NCBI RefSeq assembly: GCF_003576315.1
Contig: NZ_QWFZ01000003.1
Location: forward strand, 186,001-250,000
DNA: 64,000 bases
Reading direction: 5' to 3'
Source: Henriciella mobilis
GTDB taxonomy: Bacteria > Pseudomonadota > Alphaproteobacteria > Caulobacterales > Hyphomonadaceae
Made by a program: the position numbers and the translations under genes. The notes under the pieces are model-generated. The model saw nothing but the letters and a program-made list of their open reading frames with translations. It made no database searches and was not told the origin of the DNA. Below, one piece after another: positions 51,069 through 59,779 of this stretch. Position 1 is the stretch's first letter, and every line of letters begins with the position of its first letter.

Positions 51069-52925
51069 ATGGCCGACGGACAGGCGCTGCCGCCCTTCCG
51101 CCCCCTGCCGCAGAAAGAGCCGGACATCGAAATGGTCCGCAAGCCGGACGGGACGATCTATCTGACACCACGCCAGGCACCGGGCGACCGTCCGAAAACC
51201 ATACCGCATTGTCTTGATGAACGGGCAAGCGAACATCCCGACCGGGTGTGGCTGAAGCAGCGCGACCCGCAGACCGATGAATGGCGCGCCCTGACCTATG
51301 GCGAAGGCAAGAAAAAGGTCGATTCACTGGCGCAGGCACTCCTCGACATGGGCGCTGGTCCTGATGCGCCGGTCATGATCCTGTCAGGCAACTCGATTGA
51401 GAGCGCACTCGTGATCCTGGCGGCCCAGAAGATCGGGGCACCTGCGGCGCCGATCTCTGTGCCCTACTCCACGATGTCCAGCGACTTCGGGAAGCTGAAA
51501 CACTGCTTTGGTGCGGTGAAGCCCAAGGCGATTTTTGTGCAGCAGGTGGAGCCGTTCAAACCGGCGCTCGACGCGCTTGGCGATCACGGTTGCACGGTCT
51601 TCGCCAAGGAAGGTGCGACCAACGAGATCCGCTCCTTCGACGAACTGGCTGCGACTGAGCCCACGGCAGCCGTGTCCGAGGCCATGTCGAAGCTGAACGA
51701 TGACAGCGTTGCGAAATACCTCTTCACATCCGGCTCGACTGGCATGCCCAAACCTGTGCCGACGACGCAGGGCGCCATGTGCTCGATGATCGCGGGGCAG
51801 GACGGCCTGCGCGACGACGAGCGCGACCCGGATTATGATCCGGACGAAGTGCATGACGTCCTCGACTGGCTGCCCTGGAACCACATCTCCGGGTCGAACG
51901 TGAACTTCAATGGTGCGCTGTGGAATGGCGCGACGTTCTGGATCGATGGCGGCAAGCCGACGCCACAGCTTTTTGGCGAAACGATCCGCAATATCCGGGA
52001 AGTCAGCCCTTCCAGTTTCGGGACAGCCCCAATCGCCCTGTCCATGCTGGCCGATGCCATGGAGCATGATGACGACCTGCTGGAAGCCTTCTTCAAGAAT
52101 ATGCGCTCGATCGGCTATGGCGGCGCCACCCTGTCAGACGACCTCTATGACCGGCTGCAGGCTCTCGCCATCAAGGCCACGGGCAAGCGTATTCCGATTG
52201 TCACCATGTATGGCGCCACGGAGACCCAGGGCATCACGGTCGTTCACTGGGTCGTCGACCGCGTCGGCCTGATTGGGCTGCCGCTGCCCGGAATGACGCT
52301 GAAACTGGTGCCGAATGGCTCCAAGATGGAAGTGCGCGTCAAAGGCCCGAGCGTGATGAGCGGCTATCTGAACATGCCCGAGAAGAATGCCGAGACCTTC
52401 GATGAGGAAGGCTATTACAAACTCGGCGATGCGGCGATCATGGTCGACGAAAATGACCCCAACAAGGGCATCATCTTCGACGGACGCGTCGGCGAGGACT
52501 TCAAACTGTCCACGGGTACCTGGGTCAGCGTTGGCACGCTGCGGCCGGACCTTGTCGCGGCCTGCTCGCCGCTGGTCTTCGATGCTGTTCTGACCGGACA
52601 GGACAAGGATTTCGCTGGCGCGATGTTCTGGCCGTCGCAGGCGACCTTCGAGACCTATGTCAAGGAAGCGGGCGGTGACATGCAGAAGGCCTTCATCCGG
52701 CTGACTGGCGAGCTGACGGAGAAGGTTCGCGCGTTCAATGCGAAGGAAAAGGGGTCTTCAAGGCGCATCAAGCGGTTCCTTGTCATGACCGAACCGCCAT
52801 CCATCGACGCAGGCGAAATCACGGACAAGGGTTATGTGAACCAGCGCGCCGTCATCGACCGGCGGACGGATCTGGTCAAAAGCATTTACACTGATCCGCC
52901 GGGGCCGGGCGTCGTCGAACCCTGA
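51069..52925 (+). CDS. AMP-binding enzyme, feruloyl-CoA synthase type
   Basis: A 618-residue AMP-forming ligase of the feruloyl-CoA synthase group. Distinctive are the N-terminal PKTIPHCLDERASEHPDRVWL, A3 motif FTSGSTGMPKPVP, WLPWNHISGSNVNFN, and the C-terminal IIFDGRVGEDFKLSTGTWVS, which in the group replaces the usual hinge. The enzyme would activate hydroxycinnamates or related carboxylic acids, but the specificity cannot be read from sequence and no vanillin or hydratase genes follow. The ATG at 51069 has a GGGAGACCACC leader. It is co-directional with the ligase upstream. Confidence 0.86.
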   Translation: MADGQALPPFRPLPQKEPDIEMVRKPDGTIYLTPRQAPGDRPKTIPHCLDERASEHPDRVWLKQRDPQTDEWRALTYGEGKKKVDSLAQALLDMGAGPDAPVMILSGNSIESALVILAAQKIGAPAAPISVPYSTMSSDFGKLKHCFGAVKPKAIFVQQVEPFKPALDALGDHGCTVFAKEGATNEIRSFDELAATEPTAAVSEAMSKLNDDSVAKYLFTSGSTGMPKPVPTTQGAMCSMIAGQDGLRDDERDPDYDPDEVHDVLDWLPWNHISGSNVNFNGALWNGATFWIDGGKPTPQLFGETIRNIREVSPSSFGTAPIALSMLADAMEHDDDLLEAFFKNMRSIGYGGATLSDDLYDRLQALAIKATGKRIPIVTMYGATETQGITVVHWVVDRVGLIGLPLPGMTLKLVPNGSKMEVRVKGPSVMSGYLNMPEKNAETFDEEGYYKLGDAAIMVDENDPNKGIIFDGRVGEDFKLSTGTWVSVGTLRPDLVAACSPLVFDAVLTGQDKDFAGAMFWPSQATFETYVKEAGGDMQKAFIRLTGELTEKVRAFNAKEKGSSRRIKRFLVMTEPPSIDAGEITDKGYVNQRAVIDRRTDLVKSIYTDPPGPGVVEP

Positions 52926-52968
52926 GTAACCGGTTTGCAGGATTTTCCGTTCTACACTTAGTCTGCTG

Positions 52969-53895
52969 ATGAGTGCAGAACCGGAGCGGACCGTCATGTT
53001 TGACGCGCGAAGCAGCACGCAGAAGGGACTGGGCCTGGGCTTCGGCCTCGGTGTAACCGGCCTCGTTGCCGCATTATTCTTCGGCGCGCTGTACGCGCCG
53101 TCCCTGACCGGCCCGGGAAAATCCGTAGTCGAAGCCGAAGCCAGCGCCAGTACGCCGTCGGATAGCGTGCTGGACAGCGCCTTCAGCGATGAGGCTACGC
53201 GCACCTATATCCGCAAACTGAGGCGCACTTTCCCATCGGCGGCAGCCGATCTTGAAACCAGCATTCGACGGGCGCTTCGCCGGGATGCCGACGAGGTCGA
53301 GCTTGGCCTGATCGTACTGCAGGCAGGGGTGAAGGAGATCGCTGGCAGCGTCGACCGTCTGGCCAGGGCGGATGTGCGCTATTTCGATTCCATCGTCGAC
53401 CTCTCGCAGGCACAGCTCGATGCCCTCCAGCGGTCTGGCGCGCCATACTGCATGGGCAATGACCTCATGATGTTTGCGGGCCTTTCAGAGCAGCAGCTCT
53501 ATCGCGCCATCTTTGACCGGGTGGGCCACGGCGCCGGTCTCTATGAATATGCGCTTGGCGTGAATGGCATCCTGCTCAATGCGATTCAGGATGCACGCAC
53601 CTCGCCGAAGTCCTACGGTCCTCTTACCCATGACGATCAACAGTCCCTGCAGGCGCTTGGCCTGGCCCTTGTGACCCATCCGCAGATCGTGATGCTGCTC
53701 ACGACGGAGGGAAAGACGCGTAGCGAGATGGATTCGGTTCTGGCTGATACAAATTTCTGTTCGCTGACAACCGATATTCTCGACAAGGTCGAAGCCCTGC
53801 CGGCAGAAACGCGGGGCAGGCTCTGGGCGGAAGCCCTGTACCAGGTGTCGAGCGGGCGCTGGCGCTACACGCTTTACCGCTACACCGGCTACTGA
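52969..53895 (+). CDS. hypothetical membrane-anchored protein (308 aa)
   Basis: An unrecognised 308-residue protein with one N-terminal membrane helix (about residues 22-45, LGFGLGVTGLVAALFFGAL) after a short charged leader, then a long, mostly helical periplasmic or cytoplasmic region. Two cysteines (APYCMGND and DTNFCSLT) could pair. Repeated hydrophobic segments such as YEYALGVNGILLNAIQD suggest a folded alpha-helical domain. An alternative start at 52996 would retain the membrane helix. It is between the feruloyl-type ligase and an esterase, all same direction, but intergenic gaps are modest (43 and 63 bases). Confidence 0.75.
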   Translation: MSAEPERTVMFDARSSTQKGLGLGFGLGVTGLVAALFFGALYAPSLTGPGKSVVEAEASASTPSDSVLDSAFSDEATRTYIRKLRRTFPSAAADLETSIRRALRRDADEVELGLIVLQAGVKEIAGSVDRLARADVRYFDSIVDLSQAQLDALQRSGAPYCMGNDLMMFAGLSEQQLYRAIFDRVGHGAGLYEYALGVNGILLNAIQDARTSPKSYGPLTHDDQQSLQALGLALVTHPQIVMLLTTEGKTRSEMDSVLADTNFCSLTTDILDKVEALPAETRGRLWAEALYQVSSGRWRYTLYRYTGY

Positions 53896-53958
53896 CCGCC
53901 CAATTTTTGCCCTCCCCAAGTCTTACGCATCGCAAGCAACAGCAGTAGGGTGCGGCTC

Positions 53959-54912
53959 ATGGCCATCGACGAGACCATCAAGTCCTTCCTGGACCGTTTC
54001 AAGCTGCCCGATTTTTCGCGGCTCGACTGGAAACAGTCGACCGATCGCCTGCGCCAGAGCTTCTATCGTGCCAGCCGGGCGGTCGAGCGCGATGCGCCAG
54101 AACTTGCAGAAATCTCGACCCTGCCGGTCGATGGCGCCGATGGGGCCTTGAGAGGTCGGCTCTACACGCCTCTGGGCGCAGGCATAGGACCGGGTCCGGG
54201 CATCGTTTTCTTTCATGGCGGGGGGTTCGTCCTCGGCGATCTCGACAGCCATGACATGATATGTCGGCGCCTGGCCGCTGCCTCGAGGTGCCGCGTTCTT
54301 TCAGTCGATTACCGGCTGGCACCCGAACACCCCTTCCCGGCGGCCCATCAAGATGCGGTCGCCGCTTGGGAATGGGCCACCCAGCGTACGGATGTTCTGG
54401 CCATGGACCCGGATCGGCTTTGTGTCGCAGGCGACAGCGCTGGCGGCAACCTGTCGGCCTTCCTCGCCCAGGAGATGAACCGGGCAAGCGGTCCGCTGCC
54501 GGCCTTCCAGCTGCTTCTCTACCCGCTGGTCCAGTTTGCCGACATCCGGTCGAAGAAATCCAGCTTCCAGGAAGGCTTCTTCATTTCGCAGAACCTGTTC
54601 GACTATTTCCGGGACGCCTACATCCACTCCGATACCGATCGTATGGATCCGCGCGTATCGCCCCTGTTCGCCGATGATGCGTCTTTCCGGGGCCTGCCGC
54701 CGGCTCATCTGGTCCTTTGCGGCTGGGACCCCCTCAAGGACGAGGGCCGGGCCTACGCCGCCAAACTGGCGGCCCACGGCGTTCCTGTTACAATCCGCGA
54801 GCATCCCGGCATGGTGCATGGATTCATGAACCTGACGGCCGTTTCGATGCCGGCCCGCGAGGCGATCCGTGAAGCCGGCGAGGTTGTCGGCTCCGCTCTC
54901 GGGGCAATCTGA
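53959..54912 (+). CDS. alpha/beta hydrolase, hormone-sensitive lipase (HSL) family
   Basis: A 317-residue carboxylesterase. The HSL-family oxyanion motif HGGG is at residues 86-89, the nucleophile Ser160 lies in GDSAGGN, the acid in LCGWDPLKDEG and the catalytic His in HPGMVHGFMNL near the C-terminus. YRLAPEHPFPAA is also characteristic. Such enzymes hydrolyse short acyl esters and often occur in secondary catabolic clusters; no substrate can be assigned here. The ATG at 53959 is preferred over a GTG nine bases earlier. Confidence 0.9.
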   Translation: MAIDETIKSFLDRFKLPDFSRLDWKQSTDRLRQSFYRASRAVERDAPELAEISTLPVDGADGALRGRLYTPLGAGIGPGPGIVFFHGGGFVLGDLDSHDMICRRLAAASRCRVLSVDYRLAPEHPFPAAHQDAVAAWEWATQRTDVLAMDPDRLCVAGDSAGGNLSAFLAQEMNRASGPLPAFQLLLYPLVQFADIRSKKSSFQEGFFISQNLFDYFRDAYIHSDTDRMDPRVSPLFADDASFRGLPPAHLVLCGWDPLKDEGRAYAAKLAAHGVPVTIREHPGMVHGFMNLTAVSMPAREAIREAGEVVGSALGAI

Positions 54913-54963
54913 CGCCCGCTCCAGGCCATTCAAATTCACATCGGCGCGGGCCTCGAAATTTCG

Positions 54964-54978
54964 GTTAACATGTGGTTA
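54964..54978. promoter_or_regulatory. near-match CtrA box before the subtilase gene
   Basis: TTAA-N7-TTAT at 54964-54978, one mismatch from the full CtrA consensus, 47 bases before the subtilase start at 55025. Confidence 0.35.
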
Positions 54979-55024
54979 TCATCGCCAATGCGGGGGTGGC
55001 CTGAGTGACAGGGATAGCAAGACG

Positions 55025-57256
55025 ATGATTTTCCGTAACAAGTTGGTGGCCGCTATGACCGGGCTGGGACTATGCCTCGGCCTGGCCGCCTGCGATCGGA
55101 CCGACGAACGTGTCGATCGCCTTGAGGACATCAGCCGCGGCGTGCTCGACCAGCTCGGCGGCGGGTCTGGTGCAGAGCGCGATGCGATGCAATCAGCGCC
55201 AGTCTCGGCGAGGGCCCTTGCCGGAAAAATCCTCGAAGCCTCGCCCGTCCTGCCTGGCGCGACCGCCCCGCAGAAATTCGTTGTCGGCTCAATCGTCGCG
55301 AAACCACGCGACATGCCTCCGCCGGCTTCTGCATCCCGCTCGCTCAACGTCCCCACCATGGCTGACTACGACGCCTATGTCGCCGGCGATGAAGCCGACG
55401 CCGTCATTGTCGTGCCTTCTGAAGAGGACCTCGCCATGATGGAATCCGGCGAGTCCGTGGCCGCCAGCGTCGAGGCACCGAGATCGATCAGCCGCTCGGC
55501 CACGAGCAGCCGGCGCATTATCGCCATCGATCCGCGATCGCGCGACCTCTCAGCGTCTGGCGGGATAGTATCAAGGGAAGTCATTCAGGATTCCAAGGCG
55601 CTCAGGGCCCCGCTCGGGGAGCGTACACTCTCGATACCCGAAGCCGACGTGTCGCCAGATGGCGGCGCCGCAGCACCACAAGAGCCTCTTCCACCCAAAT
55701 TGGCGGAGCGCCGCCTGATGATGCCGCGCGCAGCGATGTCGTCCCAGATGGTAGCCGAGACGCGCATGATCGAAACGGCGCAACGCTATGGCCTTGCTGC
55801 CAATATCCAGCGCTCACGGTCCGGCCAGATGGTCATCGAGGTCGGCTCGCGTGCGATGAGCCCGACCCGGTACGACGCCAATGACAAGCTGGCCCCGCCT
55901 ATCGCGGAGGATGACGGTCTGGAGTGCCCTGAAAACCCGACCGCCGAGCAACTGCAGGCAGACCCGCGGCTGGCAACGGTCTGCGTCATCCGGGACCTGC
56001 AGAACAGCGGCGATTTCGAATATGTCGAGAAGGACTGGGTCTATCATCACCAGATGATCCGGCGTCCGAAGAATGGCGGCCCGTCGACGACGTCCACGAT
56101 TACGCCGAACGATCCGCTCTGGAGCCTGCAATGGAACTTTCTTGGTCAGGGCATAGGCGAAGGCAAATCCCAAGGCGGCGCAGGCTTCGTCGATTTCTGG
56201 ACGAGCCAGGCGACACAAGGCTCCGGCGAAGTGGTTGTCGCCGTGGTCGATACGGGCCTCGAAATGGATCACCCCGATATCAAGGACTCGCCCAACCTCG
56301 CCAAGGGCTGGGACATGGTTACCGACATAAACATGGCCAATGACGGCGACAGCAGGGACCCCGATCCCAACGATCCCGGCGACGTATGCCCGGAGGAATT
56401 CGTTTACGAGAACACCTATCACGGCACGCATGTGGCCGGCACGGTCGGTGCGAGCGTGACCAACAATGCCGCAGGCGTTGCCGGTGGCGCATGGAACGTG
56501 AAAATCGTCCCGGTCCGCGCACTCGGAAAATGCGGCGGCCGTCTCTCCGACATCAATGACGCCATCCGCTGGGCGGGTGGGCTCATTCCCGAATATGACG
56601 AACTCGGCAACGAGGTCTGGAACGACAATCCGGCCGATATCATCAACCTGTCCATAGGCATTTTCCGCTTCTGCCCTGCCTCGATGCAGGACGCCATCGA
56701 CGAGGTTGTCGAGCGCGGCGTGGTCGTCGTGGCCGCAGCCGGAAACGACAAGGTCTCGACGCAGTATTACGCGCCCGGCGGCTGCAACAATGTGATTTCG
56801 GTTGCCGCGGGCGATGCGCGGGGCATCATGGCGCCCTATTCCAACTATGGTGCGGAAGTCGATATCCTCGCGCCGGGCGGCGATCTTACGCGCGACGACA
56901 ATGGTGACGGCCGGCCGGATGGCATCCTGTCGACCAAGACAGCGCATGACTGTGTCGACCCGGTCACCAATGAGAGTATCGACGATTGCTTCTACGCCTA
57001 TGAGCAAGGCACCAGCATGGCGGCCCCGCACGTCTCGGCCGCGCTTGCCCTGATCAAGAGCAAGCGCCCGTCGCTGAGCGGCAATGCCTTGTCCGATGTG
57101 CTGATGTCGGCCCTGACACCCCGCAGCCAAGAACAATGTTCCGGCCTGTGCGTTCAGTATCCAGGGGCCGAGCCGATCGAGGGTTCGCCCGATCTGTGCA
57201 AGCGCCCGTGTGGCGGCGGCATGCTGAATCTGAGCAATATCAAACTGGACGAGTAG
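55025..57256 (+). CDS. lipoprotein subtilisin-like serine protease (S8 family)
   Basis: A 743-residue secreted protease. A signal peptide with lipobox (LGLCLGLAACD, Cys at about residue 20) implies lipid anchoring. Residues ~25-330 form a long, Ala/Ser/Pro-rich N-terminal region; near 335-345 VEYVEKD-type FEYVEKDWVYHH looks like the end of an I9 propeptide. The catalytic domain follows with Asp409 (VVAVVDTGLEMDHPD), His469 (HGTHVAGTVG) and Ser664 (GTSMAAPHVS), plus the oxyanion Asn in AAAGND. Several cysteines at the C-terminus may form disulfides. First gene of a four-gene envelope cluster. Confidence 0.9.
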   Translation: MIFRNKLVAAMTGLGLCLGLAACDRTDERVDRLEDISRGVLDQLGGGSGAERDAMQSAPVSARALAGKILEASPVLPGATAPQKFVVGSIVAKPRDMPPPASASRSLNVPTMADYDAYVAGDEADAVIVVPSEEDLAMMESGESVAASVEAPRSISRSATSSRRIIAIDPRSRDLSASGGIVSREVIQDSKALRAPLGERTLSIPEADVSPDGGAAAPQEPLPPKLAERRLMMPRAAMSSQMVAETRMIETAQRYGLAANIQRSRSGQMVIEVGSRAMSPTRYDANDKLAPPIAEDDGLECPENPTAEQLQADPRLATVCVIRDLQNSGDFEYVEKDWVYHHQMIRRPKNGGPSTTSTITPNDPLWSLQWNFLGQGIGEGKSQGGAGFVDFWTSQATQGSGEVVVAVVDTGLEMDHPDIKDSPNLAKGWDMVTDINMANDGDSRDPDPNDPGDVCPEEFVYENTYHGTHVAGTVGASVTNNAAGVAGGAWNVKIVPVRALGKCGGRLSDINDAIRWAGGLIPEYDELGNEVWNDNPADIINLSIGIFRFCPASMQDAIDEVVERGVVVVAAAGNDKVSTQYYAPGGCNNVISVAAGDARGIMAPYSNYGAEVDILAPGGDLTRDDNGDGRPDGILSTKTAHDCVDPVTNESIDDCFYAYEQGTSMAAPHVSAALALIKSKRPSLSGNALSDVLMSALTPRSQEQCSGLCVQYPGAEPIEGSPDLCKRPCGGGMLNLSNIKLDE

Positions 57257-57275
57257 TCAGGACAGGACAAAGCGA

Positions 57276-57806
57276 TTGACCGACAGCAAGGACACTCCAT
57301 CGAAAAACTGGCCCGGCAGCCAGATTGGAATCGCGGCTGTCGGCGTGTCCTTGTGTGCGGCCTGTGGCGTGGCCTGGCTGAACGGAGGCGACAATTCCAC
57401 GACAGCCTCTTCATTCGCGCCCGCTCAGACGTCCACCGCCTCGTCCGAGGCCAACGACGCACCGGTGCCTGAGGAAGGCGAAGTCTTCACCGCGCAATCA
57501 TCGCCATTGGCCGCGACCGCGGCGTTCGCCATCATCGTGAAGTTCCGCAACGAGCCGGAAATCGCCGACCTCGGAAAGACCTTTCGCAAGGATCCCGACG
57601 GGACTCGAGCGAAGTTCCGCGCGTGGGCGGCTGACAAGCCGGCCCTGCGCGGCCTCACCCTAGAGCGTGCCAGCTATTCCGGTGAACTCGTGCTGACCGG
57701 ATCGGGATCACGGGACATGAAAGACGTCATCGCGGCCATCGAGGCGATGGACAATGTCGCCTATGTTGAGCCAGACTATTCGGCACAACCCAGCAAGGAA
57801 GGCTAG
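57276..57806 (+). CDS. I9-propeptide/inhibitor-like membrane protein
   Basis: A 176-residue protein starting at TTG 57276, with an AGGACA ribosome binding site, 19 bases after the subtilase. One N-terminal hydrophobic segment (about residues 17-37, with LCAACG) could be a membrane anchor or lipobox. The C-terminal ~85 residues resemble a subtilisin propeptide (Inhibitor_I9): AIIVKFRNEPEIADLG at the start and VIAAIEAMDNVAYVEPDYSAQP at the end. A free-standing I9 domain next to a subtilase suggests a dedicated inhibitor or folding chaperone for it. That role is inferred. Confidence 0.75.
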   Translation: MTDSKDTPSKNWPGSQIGIAAVGVSLCAACGVAWLNGGDNSTTASSFAPAQTSTASSEANDAPVPEEGEVFTAQSSPLAATAAFAIIVKFRNEPEIADLGKTFRKDPDGTRAKFRAWAADKPALRGLTLERASYSGELVLTGSGSRDMKDVIAAIEAMDNVAYVEPDYSAQPSKEG

Positions 57807-57812
57807 CAGGTC

Positions 57813-58472
57813 ATGGTTGAACGGGTGGGAATCGCGCTTTCGGCGGCTTTGTGCATCGCGGTCGCGGGCTGCGACCTCAAATGGGGTGATGAGCCTGCAG
57901 AATCTCCGCCGCCATCCGGGACGGCCGAGGTCGAGTCCGTTGAAACCGATGCGGGCCCGCCAGAGGCAACGCCGGTCGAGGCCGACACGGTCAAGCCGGC
58001 ATCGGTCACGGCCAAGAGCGAAATCGACTGGGAAGCGGCCCGCCGGGATCTTGCTGCCTCAGGTGAGCGCGAAACCACATTCAACATTCAGAGCGGCGGA
58101 TCGGCGCCGCCTGTGCCGGTGCTCCTGCCATCAGGCCCTGTGCGCACGGCCAGCGCTGGCGGGCCGCAACCACAATTCCGGCCGGTCCCGGACGGCTATT
58201 TCGCTGTCTATCCCGGCGAGGACTATAATCTCATCGTGAATGGCACCAATGAGGTCACGAATGTGCCGGGCGGTTCGCCGGGTGACGGTGAGTCGGAAGA
58301 CATGCGATATGTCGAGACATCAACCGGCGCCATCGTCTCATTCTCACGCTATGGCGCTGATTATATGGTCGAATTCGAATGCCTGGGCTCGGGGGAAGAG
58401 GGTGGCAGCTGCATCACCGAAGATGAAGCCTTGGCTGTCGCAGAAGAAATCGTGATCTCGGGGACTCAGTGA
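57813..58472 (+). CDS. hypothetical lipoprotein in the subtilase cluster
   Basis: A 219-residue protein with a signal peptide and lipobox (IAVAGCD, Cys at about residue 20). The next ~60 residues are Pro/Glu/Thr-rich and probably disordered. The C-terminal part (about 120-219) has a compact beta-type region with FAVYPGEDYNLIVNGTNEV and a possible Cys pair (FECLGSG, GSCITED). No known family. It starts six bases after the inhibitor-like gene and its TGA overlaps the ATG of the M23 gene (TGATG), so all are one operon. Confidence 0.75.
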   Translation: MVERVGIALSAALCIAVAGCDLKWGDEPAESPPPSGTAEVESVETDAGPPEATPVEADTVKPASVTAKSEIDWEAARRDLAASGERETTFNIQSGGSAPPVPVLLPSGPVRTASAGGPQPQFRPVPDGYFAVYPGEDYNLIVNGTNEVTNVPGGSPGDGESEDMRYVETSTGAIVSFSRYGADYMVEFECLGSGEEGGSCITEDEALAVAEEIVISGTQ

Positions 58473-59635
58473 TGACACGACTCTTGTGGAGTTTCATGCT
58501 GGCACTCATCCTGCTGGCAACAGCGGCTTGCGACGCTATCCGGTATCCGGGTGACGGACGTGACAATGAATACAAGCCGGAAACACCGCCCGGCGCACCC
58601 GGCCCGGCACCGCCAAGCCAGCCCGTGGACGATCCGTACGGAACTGGCGACAGCGACGAACCTGTCACGGTTGATGAGCCGGATACAGAGACACCGGACA
58701 GTCCGGATCCGGATGCCTCAAGCGACACGCCGGATGAAAGCGACGCCAGCGACAGCGACGGTACGGACTCATCTGACGAGCCGGATGCGAGTGATCCGGT
58801 TGATCCGGACCCGCAGCCCGAAGACCCGCAACCGGACCCTGAGCCCGAGCCCGTCGTCGTATTCTCCTTCGTCGAACCGGGCCAACTCGAGCCAGGCTCC
58901 GGCACCGGCACGCAGGAAACCGAAGCGGTGTTCTCTCCTGAGATGCGATTTCCGATCAAGTCGGCGCCCGCTTTCCTGCAGTCCCAGGTCTGGGGCTATG
59001 GTGGCGGCATGAAAGGCGGAGACCAGTGCGATCCGCGCAATTATGAGTATCCATGGCGCGACAATTTCTGCGAAACACGCTCGTCCAACCGCAACTCACC
59101 CTACTGCCCGGTCAGCCGGATACATCAGGGTCAGGACATTCGTGTCGGTACGGCAGAGGGCTGTAACGAGCTTCGCCGTACGGCGCCGGCCGAGCGCGCC
59201 CTTTATGAAGTCGTCGCGACCGAGGACGGCATCATCCAGTCTATCGGCACCTATACCGTCACGCTCCGGGCCGGGCCGCGCATCTACAAGTACATGCACA
59301 TGAACATGCGCGCGCTTCAGGTTTCACAAGGCGATACGGTGACGAAAGGCCAGACGCTGGGTTATGTCTCGAATGATTTTGGTGGCACGGCAACGACCTT
59401 CCACCTGCATTTCGAGCTACTGCAGAACACCGCCGACAGCGGCTGGGTTCACGTTCCGCCATACACCTCGCTCGTCGCGGCCTATGAAAGGCGCGAAAGC
59501 GGGATTGGCGAGGAAATTGTTCCGAATGTCGCCGTGGCGGCCGCAACCACACCTGCGCTGGAAGGCCCGGATGCACCGGTTATCACGGAGGCTTTCGTCA
59601 TGCCCGATCCGGAGCTGGTGACGGACCCGGAATAA
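58472..59635 (+). CDS. lipoprotein M23 family metallopeptidase
   Basis: A 387-residue LytM-type endopeptidase. After a lipobox (LILLATAACD) comes a very acidic low-complexity linker of about 90 residues made of Asp/Pro/Ser/Glu repeats. The peptidase domain (about 150-320) has the zinc motif HQGQDIR (His-x3-Asp) and FHLHFE (His-x-His), the set expected for a catalytic M23 enzyme rather than a degenerate activator. It likely cleaves peptidoglycan cross-links from the outer membrane. ATG 58472 overlaps the upstream stop; a GTG at 58469 is possible. Confidence 0.88.
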   Translation: MTRLLWSFMLALILLATAACDAIRYPGDGRDNEYKPETPPGAPGPAPPSQPVDDPYGTGDSDEPVTVDEPDTETPDSPDPDASSDTPDESDASDSDGTDSSDEPDASDPVDPDPQPEDPQPDPEPEPVVVFSFVEPGQLEPGSGTGTQETEAVFSPEMRFPIKSAPAFLQSQVWGYGGGMKGGDQCDPRNYEYPWRDNFCETRSSNRNSPYCPVSRIHQGQDIRVGTAEGCNELRRTAPAERALYEVVATEDGIIQSIGTYTVTLRAGPRIYKYMHMNMRALQVSQGDTVTKGQTLGYVSNDFGGTATTFHLHFELLQNTADSGWVHVPPYTSLVAAYERRESGIGEEIVPNVAVAAATTPALEGPDAPVITEAFVMPDPELVTDPE

Positions 59636-59779
59636 GCAGCTCCCGGCCCGGGTCTGGCGCATGAATTGCGTGCAGTCCTGCTGTTGAAAGAATTTTAATG
59701 CGTTAACCGCTTGCTAAGATGTTGCTGTGCGGCAACACTTTGGACTGCGGGGCGCGTAGCAGGATCGAGTAAAACAGCC

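Noticed and set aside
58590-58860. Repetitive stretch in the M23 gene as a tandem repeat element
   Set aside because: It is low-complexity Asp/Pro/Ser coding sequence forming a linker, without a regular DNA repeat unit.
59695-59709. TTAA-N4-TTAA near 59.7 kb as a CtrA box
   Set aside because: The spacing is four rather than seven bases, so it does not match the consensus.
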